Shown: positions 42,581 through 51,063 of the stretch, piece after piece | How the letters are laid out: every line of letters starts with the position of its first letter | Position numbering within the stretch: the first letter of the stretch is position 1 | DNA from: JALJPB01 sp034111045 | Lineage (GTDB): Bacteria > Pseudomonadota > Gammaproteobacteria > Enterobacterales > Alteromonadaceae | Length of the DNA stretch: 64,000 nt | Direction: 5' to 3' | Assembly (NCBI GenBank): GCA_034111045.1 | Contig: JAWUYA010000007.1 | Coordinates: 1 to 64,000, forward strand | Translations under genes and position numbers: made by a program | The notes under the pieces: model-generated | The model's input: the letters and a program-made list of their open reading frames with translations, nothing else | Databases searched by the model: none | What the model was told of the DNA's origin: nothing

Positions 42581-44581
42581 TTGAAATACTTTGTATCCCT
42601 ATTACTTTATCGCTTATTATTACTGACACTGACACCCATCATCTTTAGCTTTTTTATAATAAAATCACGAAAAAACGCTGCGTTGCGTCATCGTTTAACT
42701 GAACGTTTAGGCCTTGTGCCCCGCTCATTAAAATCTTCGGGGATCATTGTACATGCATCGAGTATTGGGGAAGTTATTGCGCTCAAACCTTTTATTGAAA
42801 AACTACTCGTGTCCTATCCTCAACTACCCATCACGTTAACCACTTATACTCCTACGGGCTCTGAACAAGTTAAAAAGCTATTTGCTGAACGCGTTCAACA
42901 TTGTTATTTGCCTGTAGATATTTTCATTTGTACTGCGCTTTTTCTTAAGAAACTAAAACCTCAAGCTATGGTCTTTATGGAAACAGAAATTTGGCCTAAC
43001 TTAATTGCCCAGGCCGCTAACAAGAAAATAAAACTGATACTAGTCAACGCTAGGCTGTCCGAACCTTCCTTGAAAAATTATAAAAATTTAACTTGGTTAA
43101 TCAAGCCAAGTTTAAATAACTTTGATAAAATTCTCCCGCAATCAAAAATAAATTTATCAAATTTTATTGAGTTAGGTGCTGATAATTGGCGCTGTAATGT
43201 AGTAGGTAATTTAAAATTTGATATCAGTAATAATGCAAATATTGAGGAAAAAAAAGTAGAATTAAGTGCTTTTTTACCGATAAATCGTAGTATTTGGTTA
43301 GTGGCTAGCACCCATCAAGGTGATGAAGAACTTGTGCTACGCGCCTTTAAAAAAATAATAAAAACTCAGCCAGATTTATTACTTATTCTAGTACCAAGAC
43401 ATCCAGAACGCTTTGAGAGTGTGGCAAAATTGTGTTTAATGCATCAATTGTCGCTTGTTAAACGCAGTGAGCAAAAACAGGTGACTGAGTCTACTCATGT
43501 TTGGTTATTAGATTCTCTAGGGGAGTTAATGGCGGCTTACGCCCTTGCCGATATAGTCACTATGGGAGGAAGTTTTAATGAAGTTAACGGTCATAACCCT
43601 CTCGAGCCGGCTTTATTTAAAAAAGCGATAATTGTCGGACCCTTTATGGCCAATTTTTTAGAAATTGAACAGCAACTCAATCATGTTAATGGGCTGATTC
43701 AATTAACTTCGGTCGATGTTGATGAACTGACTCAAGCAGTAGACTCGTTAATTGTTGATAAATTAAAACAAAAACGCTTGGGCGACAATGCCTACCAAGT
43801 TGTACAGGACAATCAAGGTGCTAGTGAGCAAAGCATGATGCACTTACAAGCCTTAATAGCAGACTCAACAATAATGACAAGCGTTCACTTTGACAACACC
43901 TTCTGCCAATATGACCCAAGGCTATTAGCTGATTTTGATCCTCAAATGTTATCAAGTCATTATTGGCAGCAAAAAAAGGCGATCGCCGGCTCCGCACAAG
44001 GTCGCGGTACAACCTGGTTTATTCATCATCAAGAACAGCATTGGGTATTACGTCATTACTATAGAGGCGGGCTCATAGGTAAATTTAACAAAGATCATTA
44101 TATTTTCACCTCGCAAAAATCAACCCGAGCAGCTAAAGAGTTCCGCTTATTAAACGTGATGCAAACATGGCAATTACCGTCGCCAAAACCTATCGCTTAT
44201 CGAGTGATACGCCAAGGTTTATGCTATCAAGCAGACCTCTTAAGTTCCCGCATTAACAATGCCAGAGATTTAGTGGCGATATTAGCAAAGCAACCATTAG
44301 CCGATGATGTGTGGTTTAGTATTGGACAAACGATTAAACGATTTCATGATAGAGGCATTTATCATCATGACTTAAATGCTCATAACATATTACTCGATGA
44401 TAATGACAAGCCTTGGTTAATAGACTTTGATCAAGGTGAGTTAAGGCCAATAAACAAAAATTGGCAGCAGGGGAATATGCAAAGGTTATTACGCTCCTTT
44501 AGAAAAGAGCATAGCAAATTAGACAATTTTTTATGGCAGGAGGAAAATTGGCAAATACTACTAACAGGTTATGATACTTAA
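42581..44581 (+). CDS. waaA-kdkA: Fused Kdo transferase (WaaA) and Kdo kinase (KdkA)
   Basis: One reading frame of 666 residues from TTG 42581, which is preferred over TTG 42563. Residue numbers below count from 42563. About 1-425 is WaaA, which attaches Kdo to lipid A: N-terminal membrane anchor (15-33), VHASSIGE with the catalytic Glu near 70, METEIWPNLI, VPRHPERF, and GGSFNEVNGHNPLEPALF. About 455-672 is KdkA: SSHYWQQKKAIAGSAQGRGT, ALRHYYRGG-like VLRHYYRGGLIGKFNKD, catalytic DLNAHN (HHDLNAHNILL) and DFD (LIDFDQ). KdkA phosphorylates the 4-OH of Kdo in species whose WaaA adds one Kdo. A fused enzyme would do both steps. Next to coaD as in E. coli. No disruption in the linker. Confidence 0.93.
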   Translation: MKYFVSLLLYRLLLLTLTPIIFSFFIIKSRKNAALRHRLTERLGLVPRSLKSSGIIVHASSIGEVIALKPFIEKLLVSYPQLPITLTTYTPTGSEQVKKLFAERVQHCYLPVDIFICTALFLKKLKPQAMVFMETEIWPNLIAQAANKKIKLILVNARLSEPSLKNYKNLTWLIKPSLNNFDKILPQSKINLSNFIELGADNWRCNVVGNLKFDISNNANIEEKKVELSAFLPINRSIWLVASTHQGDEELVLRAFKKIIKTQPDLLLILVPRHPERFESVAKLCLMHQLSLVKRSEQKQVTESTHVWLLDSLGELMAAYALADIVTMGGSFNEVNGHNPLEPALFKKAIIVGPFMANFLEIEQQLNHVNGLIQLTSVDVDELTQAVDSLIVDKLKQKRLGDNAYQVVQDNQGASEQSMMHLQALIADSTIMTSVHFDNTFCQYDPRLLADFDPQMLSSHYWQQKKAIAGSAQGRGTTWFIHHQEQHWVLRHYYRGGLIGKFNKDHYIFTSQKSTRAAKEFRLLNVMQTWQLPSPKPIAYRVIRQGLCYQADLLSSRINNARDLVAILAKQPLADDVWFSIGQTIKRFHDRGIYHHDLNAHNILLDDNDKPWLIDFDQGELRPINKNWQQGNMQRLLRSFRKEHSKLDNFLWQEENWQILLTGYDT

Positions 44582-44676
44582 CCTGATCTTAAACCTATAG
44601 AGTGATTGTTAGCTCGATGATCTTGTTGGCTTTGTATGAAATTGCGCCTTACCTTATGTTATGTCAGGCATTAAAT

Positions 44677-45333
44677 TCAAGCCGCTTTTAAAGCTGTTTC
44701 ACAACGCTTCAAATATATTTCACGTGCTTTCATAAATTCAGGTAAACCAACATCAGTGGTATATGGACGAATGATAACTAAAATCTTTAATACACCTTGA
44801 TAAAAAACAGCATCATTGATTTCAACGTTGTTATTTTGTGTTTGATAAAAGCTTAACCAAAAAGTATTAACTAAACGTAATAAGCTGACAATATCGGCTA
44901 ACTCATCACTCTCAAAGTCAATGACACCGGCATCTTTTAAAGAAACCATCATAGCGCTAACTCTGTCAGTAATAATATGTTGAACTTCTACATACTTATC
45001 ATGTAACGAGGGGCTTTTAGCCAATAAAACTGGAAGATTACTATAGAAAAAGCGGAACTTCATCATCGCTTGAAAAACAGCATCCATATATAAAATAATA
45101 GCATCAAGTGGTTTTACGCTGGGTGTCACTTGCGGAAACGTATCAAGCACAATATTACGGGCATACTCTTCATAAATGGAAAGAATAATGTCTTCTTTAT
45201 TGCGAAAGTGATAATACAAGTTACCTGGGCTTATACCAAGGTGAGCAGCAATATGATTAGTCGTCACATTTCGCTCCCCTTGTTCATTAAATAAGGTAAT
45301 GCTCGCTTGTATGATTTTATCGCGTGTTTTCAT
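44677..45333 (-). CDS. TetR family transcriptional regulator
   Basis: A 218-residue protein with an N-terminal helix-turn-helix (TRDKIIQASITLFNEQGERN, then VTTNHIAAHLGISPGNLYYHF and RNKEDIILSIY). A helical ligand-binding domain of unknown specificity follows. It is inserted between waaA-kdkA and coaD, which are adjacent in E. coli. It is transcribed in the opposite direction to both, so it is likely independent. Its target genes are unknown. Confidence 0.9.
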   Translation of the reverse strand: MKTRDKIIQASITLFNEQGERNVTTNHIAAHLGISPGNLYYHFRNKEDIILSIYEEYARNIVLDTFPQVTPSVKPLDAIILYMDAVFQAMMKFRFFYSNLPVLLAKSPSLHDKYVEVQHIITDRVSAMMVSLKDAGVIDFESDELADIVSLLRLVNTFWLSFYQTQNNNVEINDAVFYQGVLKILVIIRPYTTDVGLPEFMKAREIYLKRCETALKAA

Positions 45334-45510
45334 TAAATAGGGCTATTTATGCGTAAAAGTAATGTCCTATCATACTATCAAAAAGTGTTTAACGGGAAGT
45401 TTTTCGAGTAAATGCTTTAATAAAACTTGCCTGTTAGTTGCCATTTTGGTTGCCATTTGGTAAAAATCCGCTTTACAATAGCGCTATAGGTATTCAATTT
45501 ACGGCTGACT

Positions 45511-45993
45511 ATGACTATAAAAGCAATTTATCCAGGAACTTTTGATCCCGTCACTAATGGCCACACTGATTTAATTGAACGAGCGAGTCGTTTATTTAAT
45601 CAGGTAATCGTTGGTATAGCAGCAAGCCCAAGTAAGAAACCATTATTTGATTTAGCTCATCGGGTTGAAATGTTAGAAAAAGTCACTCAACATTTATCCA
45701 ATGTCACCGTGATCGGCTTTAGTGGCCTATTGGTTGATTTTGCTGAAGATAATAATGCTAAAGTATTGATACGTGGTTTACGTGCGGTATCTGATTTTGA
45801 ATATGAATTTCAATTAGCGAATATGAACCGTCGATTATCACCTGACTTAGAAAGTGTATTTTTAACACCAGCCGAAGAGAACTCTTTTATTTCATCAACA
45901 CTGGTAAAAGAAGTTGCCTTACACCGAGGTGATGTTCATCAATTTGTTCACCCAGTGGTTGAAGCCGCTTTATTAACCGCGCTTAAAAAATAA
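45511..45993 (+). CDS. coaD: Phosphopantetheine adenylyltransferase
   Basis: Catalyses the fourth step of coenzyme A synthesis (phosphopantetheine + ATP to dephospho-CoA). The 160-residue protein shows the nucleotidyltransferase motif TFDPVTNGHTDLI (GxFDPxxxGH type), the RGLRAVSDFEYE block and the C-terminal ENSFISSTLVKEVA. The stop codon lies at the foot of a hairpin (45992-46022). The ribosome-binding site is weak. Confidence 0.95.
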   Translation: MTIKAIYPGTFDPVTNGHTDLIERASRLFNQVIVGIAASPSKKPLFDLAHRVEMLEKVTQHLSNVTVIGFSGLLVDFAEDNNAKVLIRGLRAVSDFEYEFQLANMNRRLSPDLESVFLTPAEENSFISSTLVKEVALHRGDVHQFVHPVVEAALLTALKK

Positions 45994-46022
45994 CGTTATT
46001 ATGGTAACTCAATAATAACGTT
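45992..46022. terminator. Hairpin at the coaD stop codon
   Basis: AACGTTATTAT and ATAATAACGTT form a perfect 11-bp stem around a 9-base loop. There is no T tract, so it is either a weak terminator or an RNA-stabilising structure. Confidence 0.4.
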
Positions 46023-46307
46023 CAGAAATGGTGAACTGCCGTTACTCTCTCTTGTTATCGGTGTAGTGCATACTAATCAGTTGGCCGCTTAAACAATAGA
46101 CAGAGCTGCGCTCTACTTTCGCGACTGTTTACCCTTTGAGTGAATTAAATCCTGATTTAAAGGGATAAATAAACACCAATAAATAACGGGTACGATTTAC
46201 AGCTACATTAGTTTCATTTAAATTTTCATAGTAACAGCGACTAATTCAGGTACGACGACTACCCCATTGATACTATCGGTTGAAGCTTTATGACACTCTG
46301 ACCAAAC
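46023..46307. other. Intergenic region between coaD and mutM
   Basis: About 285 bases with no gene. The facing genes end on both sides of it. An AT-rich inverted repeat (CCCTTT...AAAGGG with TAAAT/ATTTA inside, about 46131-46163) is the only structure I see. Confidence 0.5.
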
Positions 46308-47123
46308 TTAGTTTTTTTGGCATTGAGGACAAAAGACTGTTGCTCTGCCTGCTTGTTTTATTTCTTTCAATTTTTCTTTACAAATAAAACATGGCTGACC
46401 ACCTCGACCATAAGCTAATAGCTCTTGTGCAAAATATCCAGGTTTACCATCTGATTGAGTAAAATCCTTTAAAGTAGTGCCTCCTTGCTCTATTGCGTGA
46501 GCTAATGTTTGTTTAATATGCCGAGTTAATTCAAGATAACGCTTCTTTAAAACTTTACCCGCCTGCTTTCTTGGATCTATCCCCGCTTTAAACAAACTTT
46601 CATTCGCATAAATATTACCTACGCCGACAAGCACATGGTTATTCATTATAAATGTCTTAATAGGTGCTGTTTTATTGCGCGACATTTGATATAAATGATC
46701 ATCTGTAAAGTCAGGAGATAATGGTTCAGGACCAAGTTTTTTAATTAATGGATGCTCATTAATATCTTCGGTTACCCATAAAACAGAACCAAAACGACGA
46801 GGATCATTAAGTCTCAAGGCTAAGCCGTTTTCCAAGACTAAATCAAAATGATCGTGTTTGGTGATTGGCGTATCTTTGTCAATGACTCTAATAGTCCCTG
46901 ACATGCCTAAATGTAACATCAATATGCCTTTCGAAGTTCCGAGCAAAAGATATTTAGCCCGGCGGTTAACAGAAACAACCTTTTCACCACAAATATCTGA
47001 AATGGTAGGGGTGATAGGCCAACGCATTTTTGCATTACGGACAACGACATCGCTGACGTTCTGGTTTAATACGTGAGGCTCTATTCCTCGTCGACACACT
47101 TCTACTTCTGGTAATTCAGGCAT
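46308..47123 (-). CDS. mutM: Formamidopyrimidine-DNA glycosylase (MutM/Fpg)
   Basis: A base-excision repair enzyme for 8-oxoguanine and formamidopyrimidines. The start is set at ATG 47123, because the catalytic N-terminal Pro (MPELPEVEV) must follow Met directly. The in-frame codons upstream (47124-47135) would block it. The product has 271 residues. Glu3 and the conserved Lys region (RRAKYLLLGT) are present, as are the HLGMSG and DPRRFGSVLW blocks, and a C-terminal zinc finger of four Cys (CFICKEKL...CPQC). The gene is cotranscribed with an upstream membrane-protein gene. Confidence 0.95.
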   Translation of the reverse strand: MPELPEVEVCRRGIEPHVLNQNVSDVVVRNAKMRWPITPTISDICGEKVVSVNRRAKYLLLGTSKGILMLHLGMSGTIRVIDKDTPITKHDHFDLVLENGLALRLNDPRRFGSVLWVTEDINEHPLIKKLGPEPLSPDFTDDHLYQMSRNKTAPIKTFIMNNHVLVGVGNIYANESLFKAGIDPRKQAGKVLKKRYLELTRHIKQTLAHAIEQGGTTLKDFTQSDGKPGYFAQELLAYGRGGQPCFICKEKLKEIKQAGRATVFCPQCQKN

Positions 47124-47134
47124 GGTTGCTATCA

Positions 47135-47647
47135 CTATTGTTCATTTGAATAAATTTCTGAGGGTAATAATTGCCGATACAGCTGTGGTGATAAAGCAAA
47201 CCATAAGTTAACTTGCTTATCGTGAATGAGTAATTGATCAACTAGAGGATATAACGTCAGCATTTTAGTTGCTGCGGTACCTGCCACGTTGATGAAAACC
47301 TCAATCCCCGTTTTCCCTGAAACCTCTAGGTTATCGGCTTGTAATAAACCTGAACTTCGTTGCCAAGCTAACATCATTTGTTCAATCACGTGTTGTTTAG
47401 CATCAACAAATTTTTGCTGACTCTCAATCCGCCACGACTGACCCGCACGCTCGATAATAAACTTATCACGCACTTCTAAGGTTAAAATGACCGCATGAGC
47501 CGATAAAATTAAATGCTCACCTTCGTCATTGCTCATCACCTGATTCTTGCTAGGAAACAACCGACCATTCATTACATTAATCAATAGAATTATTACCATA
47601 ACACTAATGATAATAACGTTATTCCAAGCAGTACGAGATAATTTCAT
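47135..47647 (-). CDS. Membrane-anchored protein of unknown function
   Basis: A 170-residue protein from ATG 47647, with an AAGG box 11 bases upstream. The frame is open back to 47743, but that segment runs through the rpmG terminator. One membrane helix (VIIISVMVIILLINVM, about residues 12-27) is followed by a soluble domain likely in the periplasm. I recognise no domain. The stop lies 11 bases before the mutM start, so the two are probably one transcript. E. coli has rpmG directly beside mutM, so this gene is an insertion in that order. Confidence 0.7.
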   Translation of the reverse strand: MKLSRTAWNNVIIISVMVIILLINVMNGRLFPSKNQVMSNDEGEHLILSAHAVILTLEVRDKFIIERAGQSWRIESQQKFVDAKQHVIEQMMLAWQRSSGLLQADNLEVSGKTGIEVFINVAGTAATKMLTLYPLVDQLLIHDKQVNLWFALSPQLYRQLLPSEIYSNEQ

Positions 47648-47702
47648 TGATAATTGAGCCTTGGATAAGTAATGACCACTATCATACTGAATTTTTGACA
47701 AT

Positions 47703-47727
47703 AAAAAACCCGGAAAACCGGGTTTTA
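47703..47727 (-). terminator. Rho-independent terminator of the rpmB-rpmG operon
   Basis: AAAACCCGG-AAAA-CCGGGTTTT, with A- and T-rich flanks on both sides. On the minus strand it follows the rpmG stop by about 18 bases. Confidence 0.85.
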
Positions 47728-47744
47728 AAATCCTAAAGCTCAAA

Positions 47745-47900
47745 TTATTTAATTTTAGCTTCTTTATAGATTACGTGTTTACGTATTCTTGGATCAAATT
47801 TTTTGATTTCCATTTTTTCAGGCATAGTTTTTTTATTTTTATCGGTAGTATAAAAATGACCAGTGCCTGCACTAGAAACTAAACGAATTTTATCACGCAT
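47745..47900 (-). CDS. rpmG: 50S ribosomal protein L33
   Basis: A 51-residue protein beginning MRDKIRLVSSAGTGHFYTT and ending HVIYKEAKIK. It is a Cys-free form with no zinc ribbon, which is one of the two known L33 types. An AAGGA box lies 9 bases before the ATG. It follows rpmB by 9 bases and is ended by the terminator at 47703-47727. Confidence 0.97.
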   Translation of the reverse strand: MRDKIRLVSSAGTGHFYTTDKNKKTMPEKMEIKKFDPRIRKHVIYKEAKIK

Positions 47901-47909
47901 GATGGTTCC

Positions 47910-48146
47910 TTAAACTTTTTCGCCACGGGCACGAAGATCAGTTAATACTGCATCTATGCCTTTTTTATCGATAATACGCATTCCTTTCGGAGTTAAACGT
48001 AATTTAACGAAACAATTTTCACTCTCAACCCAGAAACGGTGAGATTGAAGGTTAGGTAAAAAACGACGACGAGTCGCGTTTCTTGCCTTCGAACGGTTGT
48101 TTCCAACCATTGGCTTCTTGCCGGTTACTTGGCAAATTCTAGACAT
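47910..48146 (-). CDS. rpmB: 50S ribosomal protein L28
   Basis: A 78-residue protein. The start is at ATG 48146 (MSRICQVTGKKPMVGNN), with GGAG 8 bases upstream. An extra three codons upstream are not part of it. The central RRRFLPNLQSHRFWVESE is family-typical. First gene of the rpmB-rpmG unit. Confidence 0.97.
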   Translation of the reverse strand: MSRICQVTGKKPMVGNNRSKARNATRRRFLPNLQSHRFWVESENCFVKLRLTPKGMRIIDKKGIDAVLTDLRARGEKV

Positions 48147-48437
48147 GTGAGTCACTCCAAAAATTAATGTCAGCTCGAGCTATTTTTCCCCTAGGCCGTC
48201 GCCTAAGGATCGTAAAATTAGGTGGCACAGTATAGAGAAAGTAAATGTTGAAAGCTAGCTTTTCTGACTTTAAACATGAATGTTTCTTTTTGCCTTTATT
48301 TTACAGGGAATTAGATCAAAAAAACATCGACATTCAATCTCAGTTCACTGTTGCTAAGCCTAAAAGCCCCTTATTAATCACTAACCACTCAAAAAACCGT
48401 ATTGAAATTAATGGCTATGTAGCCTAGCACCATATTT

Positions 48438-49109
48438 TTATATATCACCATTTTCGGCAAATGAATAACAGCGATGTCCCGCAACGATAATATGATCTAA
48501 AACTCTAACATCAATTAATGCTAATGCTTGTTCAAGCCGAGTTGTTATCTGTTTATCTGCAATACTAGCTTCGGCAACGCCTGACGGATGATTGTGAGTT
48601 AAAATAACCGCAGCAGCTTGATGCTTTAACGCTTTTTCAACTACGATTCTTGGATAAACAGCTGCCGCGTCTATTGTGCCGAAAAACAAAGCCTCGAATT
48701 TTAAGATTTGATGTTGATTATCTAAAAAGAGAACTGCAAAAACCTCACGTGTATGATGACGCAGCTCTGTTATTAAATAATCACGTGTTGTTTGAGATGA
48801 AGTGAGTGCTTTACCTTGTTTGAGCTCTTCAAATAAATAGCGTTTAGACATTTCTATACACGCTTGTAACTGGACATATTTTGCATCACCTAAACCGTGT
48901 TGCGCACAAAATTCTTGTTGACTAGCTCGATAGATACCTGAAATACTGCCAAAGTTTGATAATAATTTTCGCGCCAATTCTACCACATGGCAACCTTTTA
49001 CCCCTGTTCTTAAAAATATAGCCAAGAGTTCTGCATCGCTTAAGCTACTCGCCCCCTGATTTAACAATTTCTCACGTGGACGTTCATTTTCAGGCCAATT
49101 TTTTAGCAT
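48438..49109 (-). CDS. radC: RadC family (UPF0758) JAMM-domain protein
   Basis: A 223-residue protein. N-terminal helix-hairpin-helix-like part (ERPREKLLNQGASSLSDAEL, LGDAKYVQLQA) and a C-terminal MPN/JAMM domain with the metal motif HNHPSG (THNHPSGVAEASIADKQ). Its role in repair is doubtful even in E. coli. It precedes rpmB as in the enterobacterial order. An AAGGA box precedes the ATG. The start region (48147-48437 on the other side) holds no supported gene. Confidence 0.92.
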   Translation of the reverse strand: MLKNWPENERPREKLLNQGASSLSDAELLAIFLRTGVKGCHVVELARKLLSNFGSISGIYRASQQEFCAQHGLGDAKYVQLQACIEMSKRYLFEELKQGKALTSSQTTRDYLITELRHHTREVFAVLFLDNQHQILKFEALFFGTIDAAAVYPRIVVEKALKHQAAAVILTHNHPSGVAEASIADKQITTRLEQALALIDVRVLDHIIVAGHRCYSFAENGDI

Positions 49110-49190
49110 TTTTGCATCCTTGCATTTTCAACTATTGGTAAAAAATGCTATCTTAGCGTCAAGCATTTATAACTTTAAGATTAGCAGGTT

Positions 49191-50402
49191 ATGCAAATAC
49201 TTCAGGATAAAAATATTGTTCTTGGTATAACAGGTGGTATTGCTGCCTACAAAACACCCGAGTTAGTTCGTCGCCTAAAAGACCACGGTGCAAATATCCG
49301 CGTCGTTATGACACCAGGGGCTAAAGCATTTATCACGCCTCTGACCTTACAAGCTGTATCAGGTAATGCCGTTGCAGACAGTTTACTTGATACCCAAGCA
49401 GAACTTGCTATGGGGCATATTGAATTAGCAAAATGGGCTGACTTAATTTTAATTGCACCGGCTACCGCTGATGTTATTGCTAAAATAACTGGTGGTTTAG
49501 CGAATGACTTACTCTCAACACTTTGTTTAGCAACTGCGGCACCTATTGCCATTGCCCCAGCAATGAATCAACAAATGTGGCATGCGCCCGCAACTCAGCA
49601 CAATATAAAAACCTTAGCAAACCGAGGTGTGATCATTTGGGGACCTGGTGCAGGTGAACAAGCTTGCGGCGATATTGGTTTAGGACGTATGTTAGATATT
49701 CCCGACCTCATTGAGCTAAGTTGTCATTTCTTTTTAACTAAAGTATCTTCTGCACTAAAAGGTCAACACTGGTTATTAACTGCTGGTCCGACTCGAGAAG
49801 CGATAGACCCCATTCGCTATATTTCTAATCATAGTTCAGGCAAAATGGGCTATGCCATTGCCAAAGCGGCACAAAATGCTGGCGCCACAGTCACCATAGT
49901 ATCGGGTCCAGTGAGTATTGTAGCACCAGCTAATTGTAAAATAATTGCCGTTAGTAGTGCTTTAGAAATGCATCAACAAGTGTTAGCACAAGCAGTCTAT
50001 GCTGATGTATTTGTGGCCTGTGCTGCTGTTGCCGATTACCGTATTAGCGAAATTAGTGAGCAAAAAATCAAAAAAGTTAACGATACCCTACAGCTCAATT
50101 TGATTAAAAATCCTGATATTGTTGCTGATGTAGCAGCAATGGCCAATAAACCTTTTACGGTAGGCTTTGCCGCTGAAACTGAAGATATTGGTCGGTATGC
50201 TTTAGGAAAATTACAAAAAAAGAAGCTTGATATGATTGCCGCTAATGATGTTTCCAAATCAGGACAAGGCTTTAACAGTGATAACAATGCGTTGACAATT
50301 TTTAGTCAACAAGATGGTCAAGTCAAGTCAATTGAAATACCATTAGCGAGTAAGGAAGTAGTGGCTCATCGGTTAGTCTCAATAATATCAAATAATCTTT
50401 AG
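49191..50402 (+). CDS. coaBC: Bifunctional phosphopantothenoylcysteine decarboxylase/phosphopantothenate--cysteine ligase
   Basis: Catalyses two steps of coenzyme A synthesis. The 403-residue protein starts with the flavin-containing CoaC domain (LGITGGIAAYKTPELVRRL, PAMNQQMW, catalytic His in the HIELAKWAD region) and continues with the CoaB Rossmann domain (LTAGPTREAIDPIRYISNHSSG, VACAAVADYR, IKNPDIVADVA). Divergent from radC. In E. coli dut lies between coaBC and slmA, and here slmA follows after 47 bases with no dut. Confidence 0.95.
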   Translation: MQILQDKNIVLGITGGIAAYKTPELVRRLKDHGANIRVVMTPGAKAFITPLTLQAVSGNAVADSLLDTQAELAMGHIELAKWADLILIAPATADVIAKITGGLANDLLSTLCLATAAPIAIAPAMNQQMWHAPATQHNIKTLANRGVIIWGPGAGEQACGDIGLGRMLDIPDLIELSCHFFLTKVSSALKGQHWLLTAGPTREAIDPIRYISNHSSGKMGYAIAKAAQNAGATVTIVSGPVSIVAPANCKIIAVSSALEMHQQVLAQAVYADVFVACAAVADYRISEISEQKIKKVNDTLQLNLIKNPDIVADVAAMANKPFTVGFAAETEDIGRYALGKLQKKKLDMIAANDVSKSGQGFNSDNNALTIFSQQDGQVKSIEIPLASKEVVAHRLVSIISNNL

Positions 50403-50449
50403 ACAAAAATAATAAAAACAACAAATAATAGCCAAGAGAAGAATAAAAT

Positions 50450-51034
50450 ATGACGGCCAATGTAAAACCTAATCGCAAGCAACAAATTTTAGAATGTTTA
50501 GCTTTAATGTTACAAACTGGTCAAGGCCAGCGCATTACCACAGCAAAATTAGCTGCCGAAGTTGGCGTTTCGGAAGCCGCCTTATATCGGCACTTTCCTT
50601 CTAAAGCGAGAATGTTTGAAGGATTAATTGAGTTTATTGAAGAGTCTATTTTTTCAAGAATTAACTTAATATTATCTGATCATAAAGAAAGTTTAGTGCG
50701 TTGCCACCATATCTTGCATGTACTCCTCATTTTTGCAGAACGAAATCCTGGTATGTGCCGAATCCTTTCTGGTGATGCACTGATGGGCGAAAATGAACGT
50801 TTACGTGCCCGTGTTCATTTGCTTTTTGAAAAACTAGAATCACAATTCAAACAAGTATTGCGAGAAAGAAAATTACGAGAAGGTAAAGGCTTTAGTATTA
50901 ATGAACAAGCGTTAGCTAACTTATTAGTTGCTTATGCCGAAGGTAAAATATGTCAGTATGTCCGTTCAGATTTCACTAAAAAACCGAGTGATAACTTTAA
51001 TGAACAATGGCAATTTTTTATGGCGAGTGCATAA
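50450..51034 (+). CDS. slmA: Nucleoid occlusion protein SlmA (TetR family)
   Basis: A DNA-bound inhibitor of FtsZ assembly over the nucleoid, 194 residues. Its N-terminal helix-turn-helix is KLAAEVGVSEAALYRHFPSK, and the C-terminal FtsZ-binding domain contains RNPGMCRILSGDALMGENERL, close to E. coli SlmA. AAGAGAAG precedes the ATG. It probably forms a transcript with coaBC. Confidence 0.93.
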   Translation: MTANVKPNRKQQILECLALMLQTGQGQRITTAKLAAEVGVSEAALYRHFPSKARMFEGLIEFIEESIFSRINLILSDHKESLVRCHHILHVLLIFAERNPGMCRILSGDALMGENERLRARVHLLFEKLESQFKQVLRERKLREGKGFSINEQALANLLVAYAEGKICQYVRSDFTKKPSDNFNEQWQFFMASA

Positions 51035-51063
51035 CTTTCATGTATCTACATCAGAACATCCAA

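Noticed and set aside
48245..48427. 60-codon plus-strand frame between rpmB and radC
   Set aside because: Unrelated to anything I know and without a ribosome-binding site. The gap is more likely promoter DNA.
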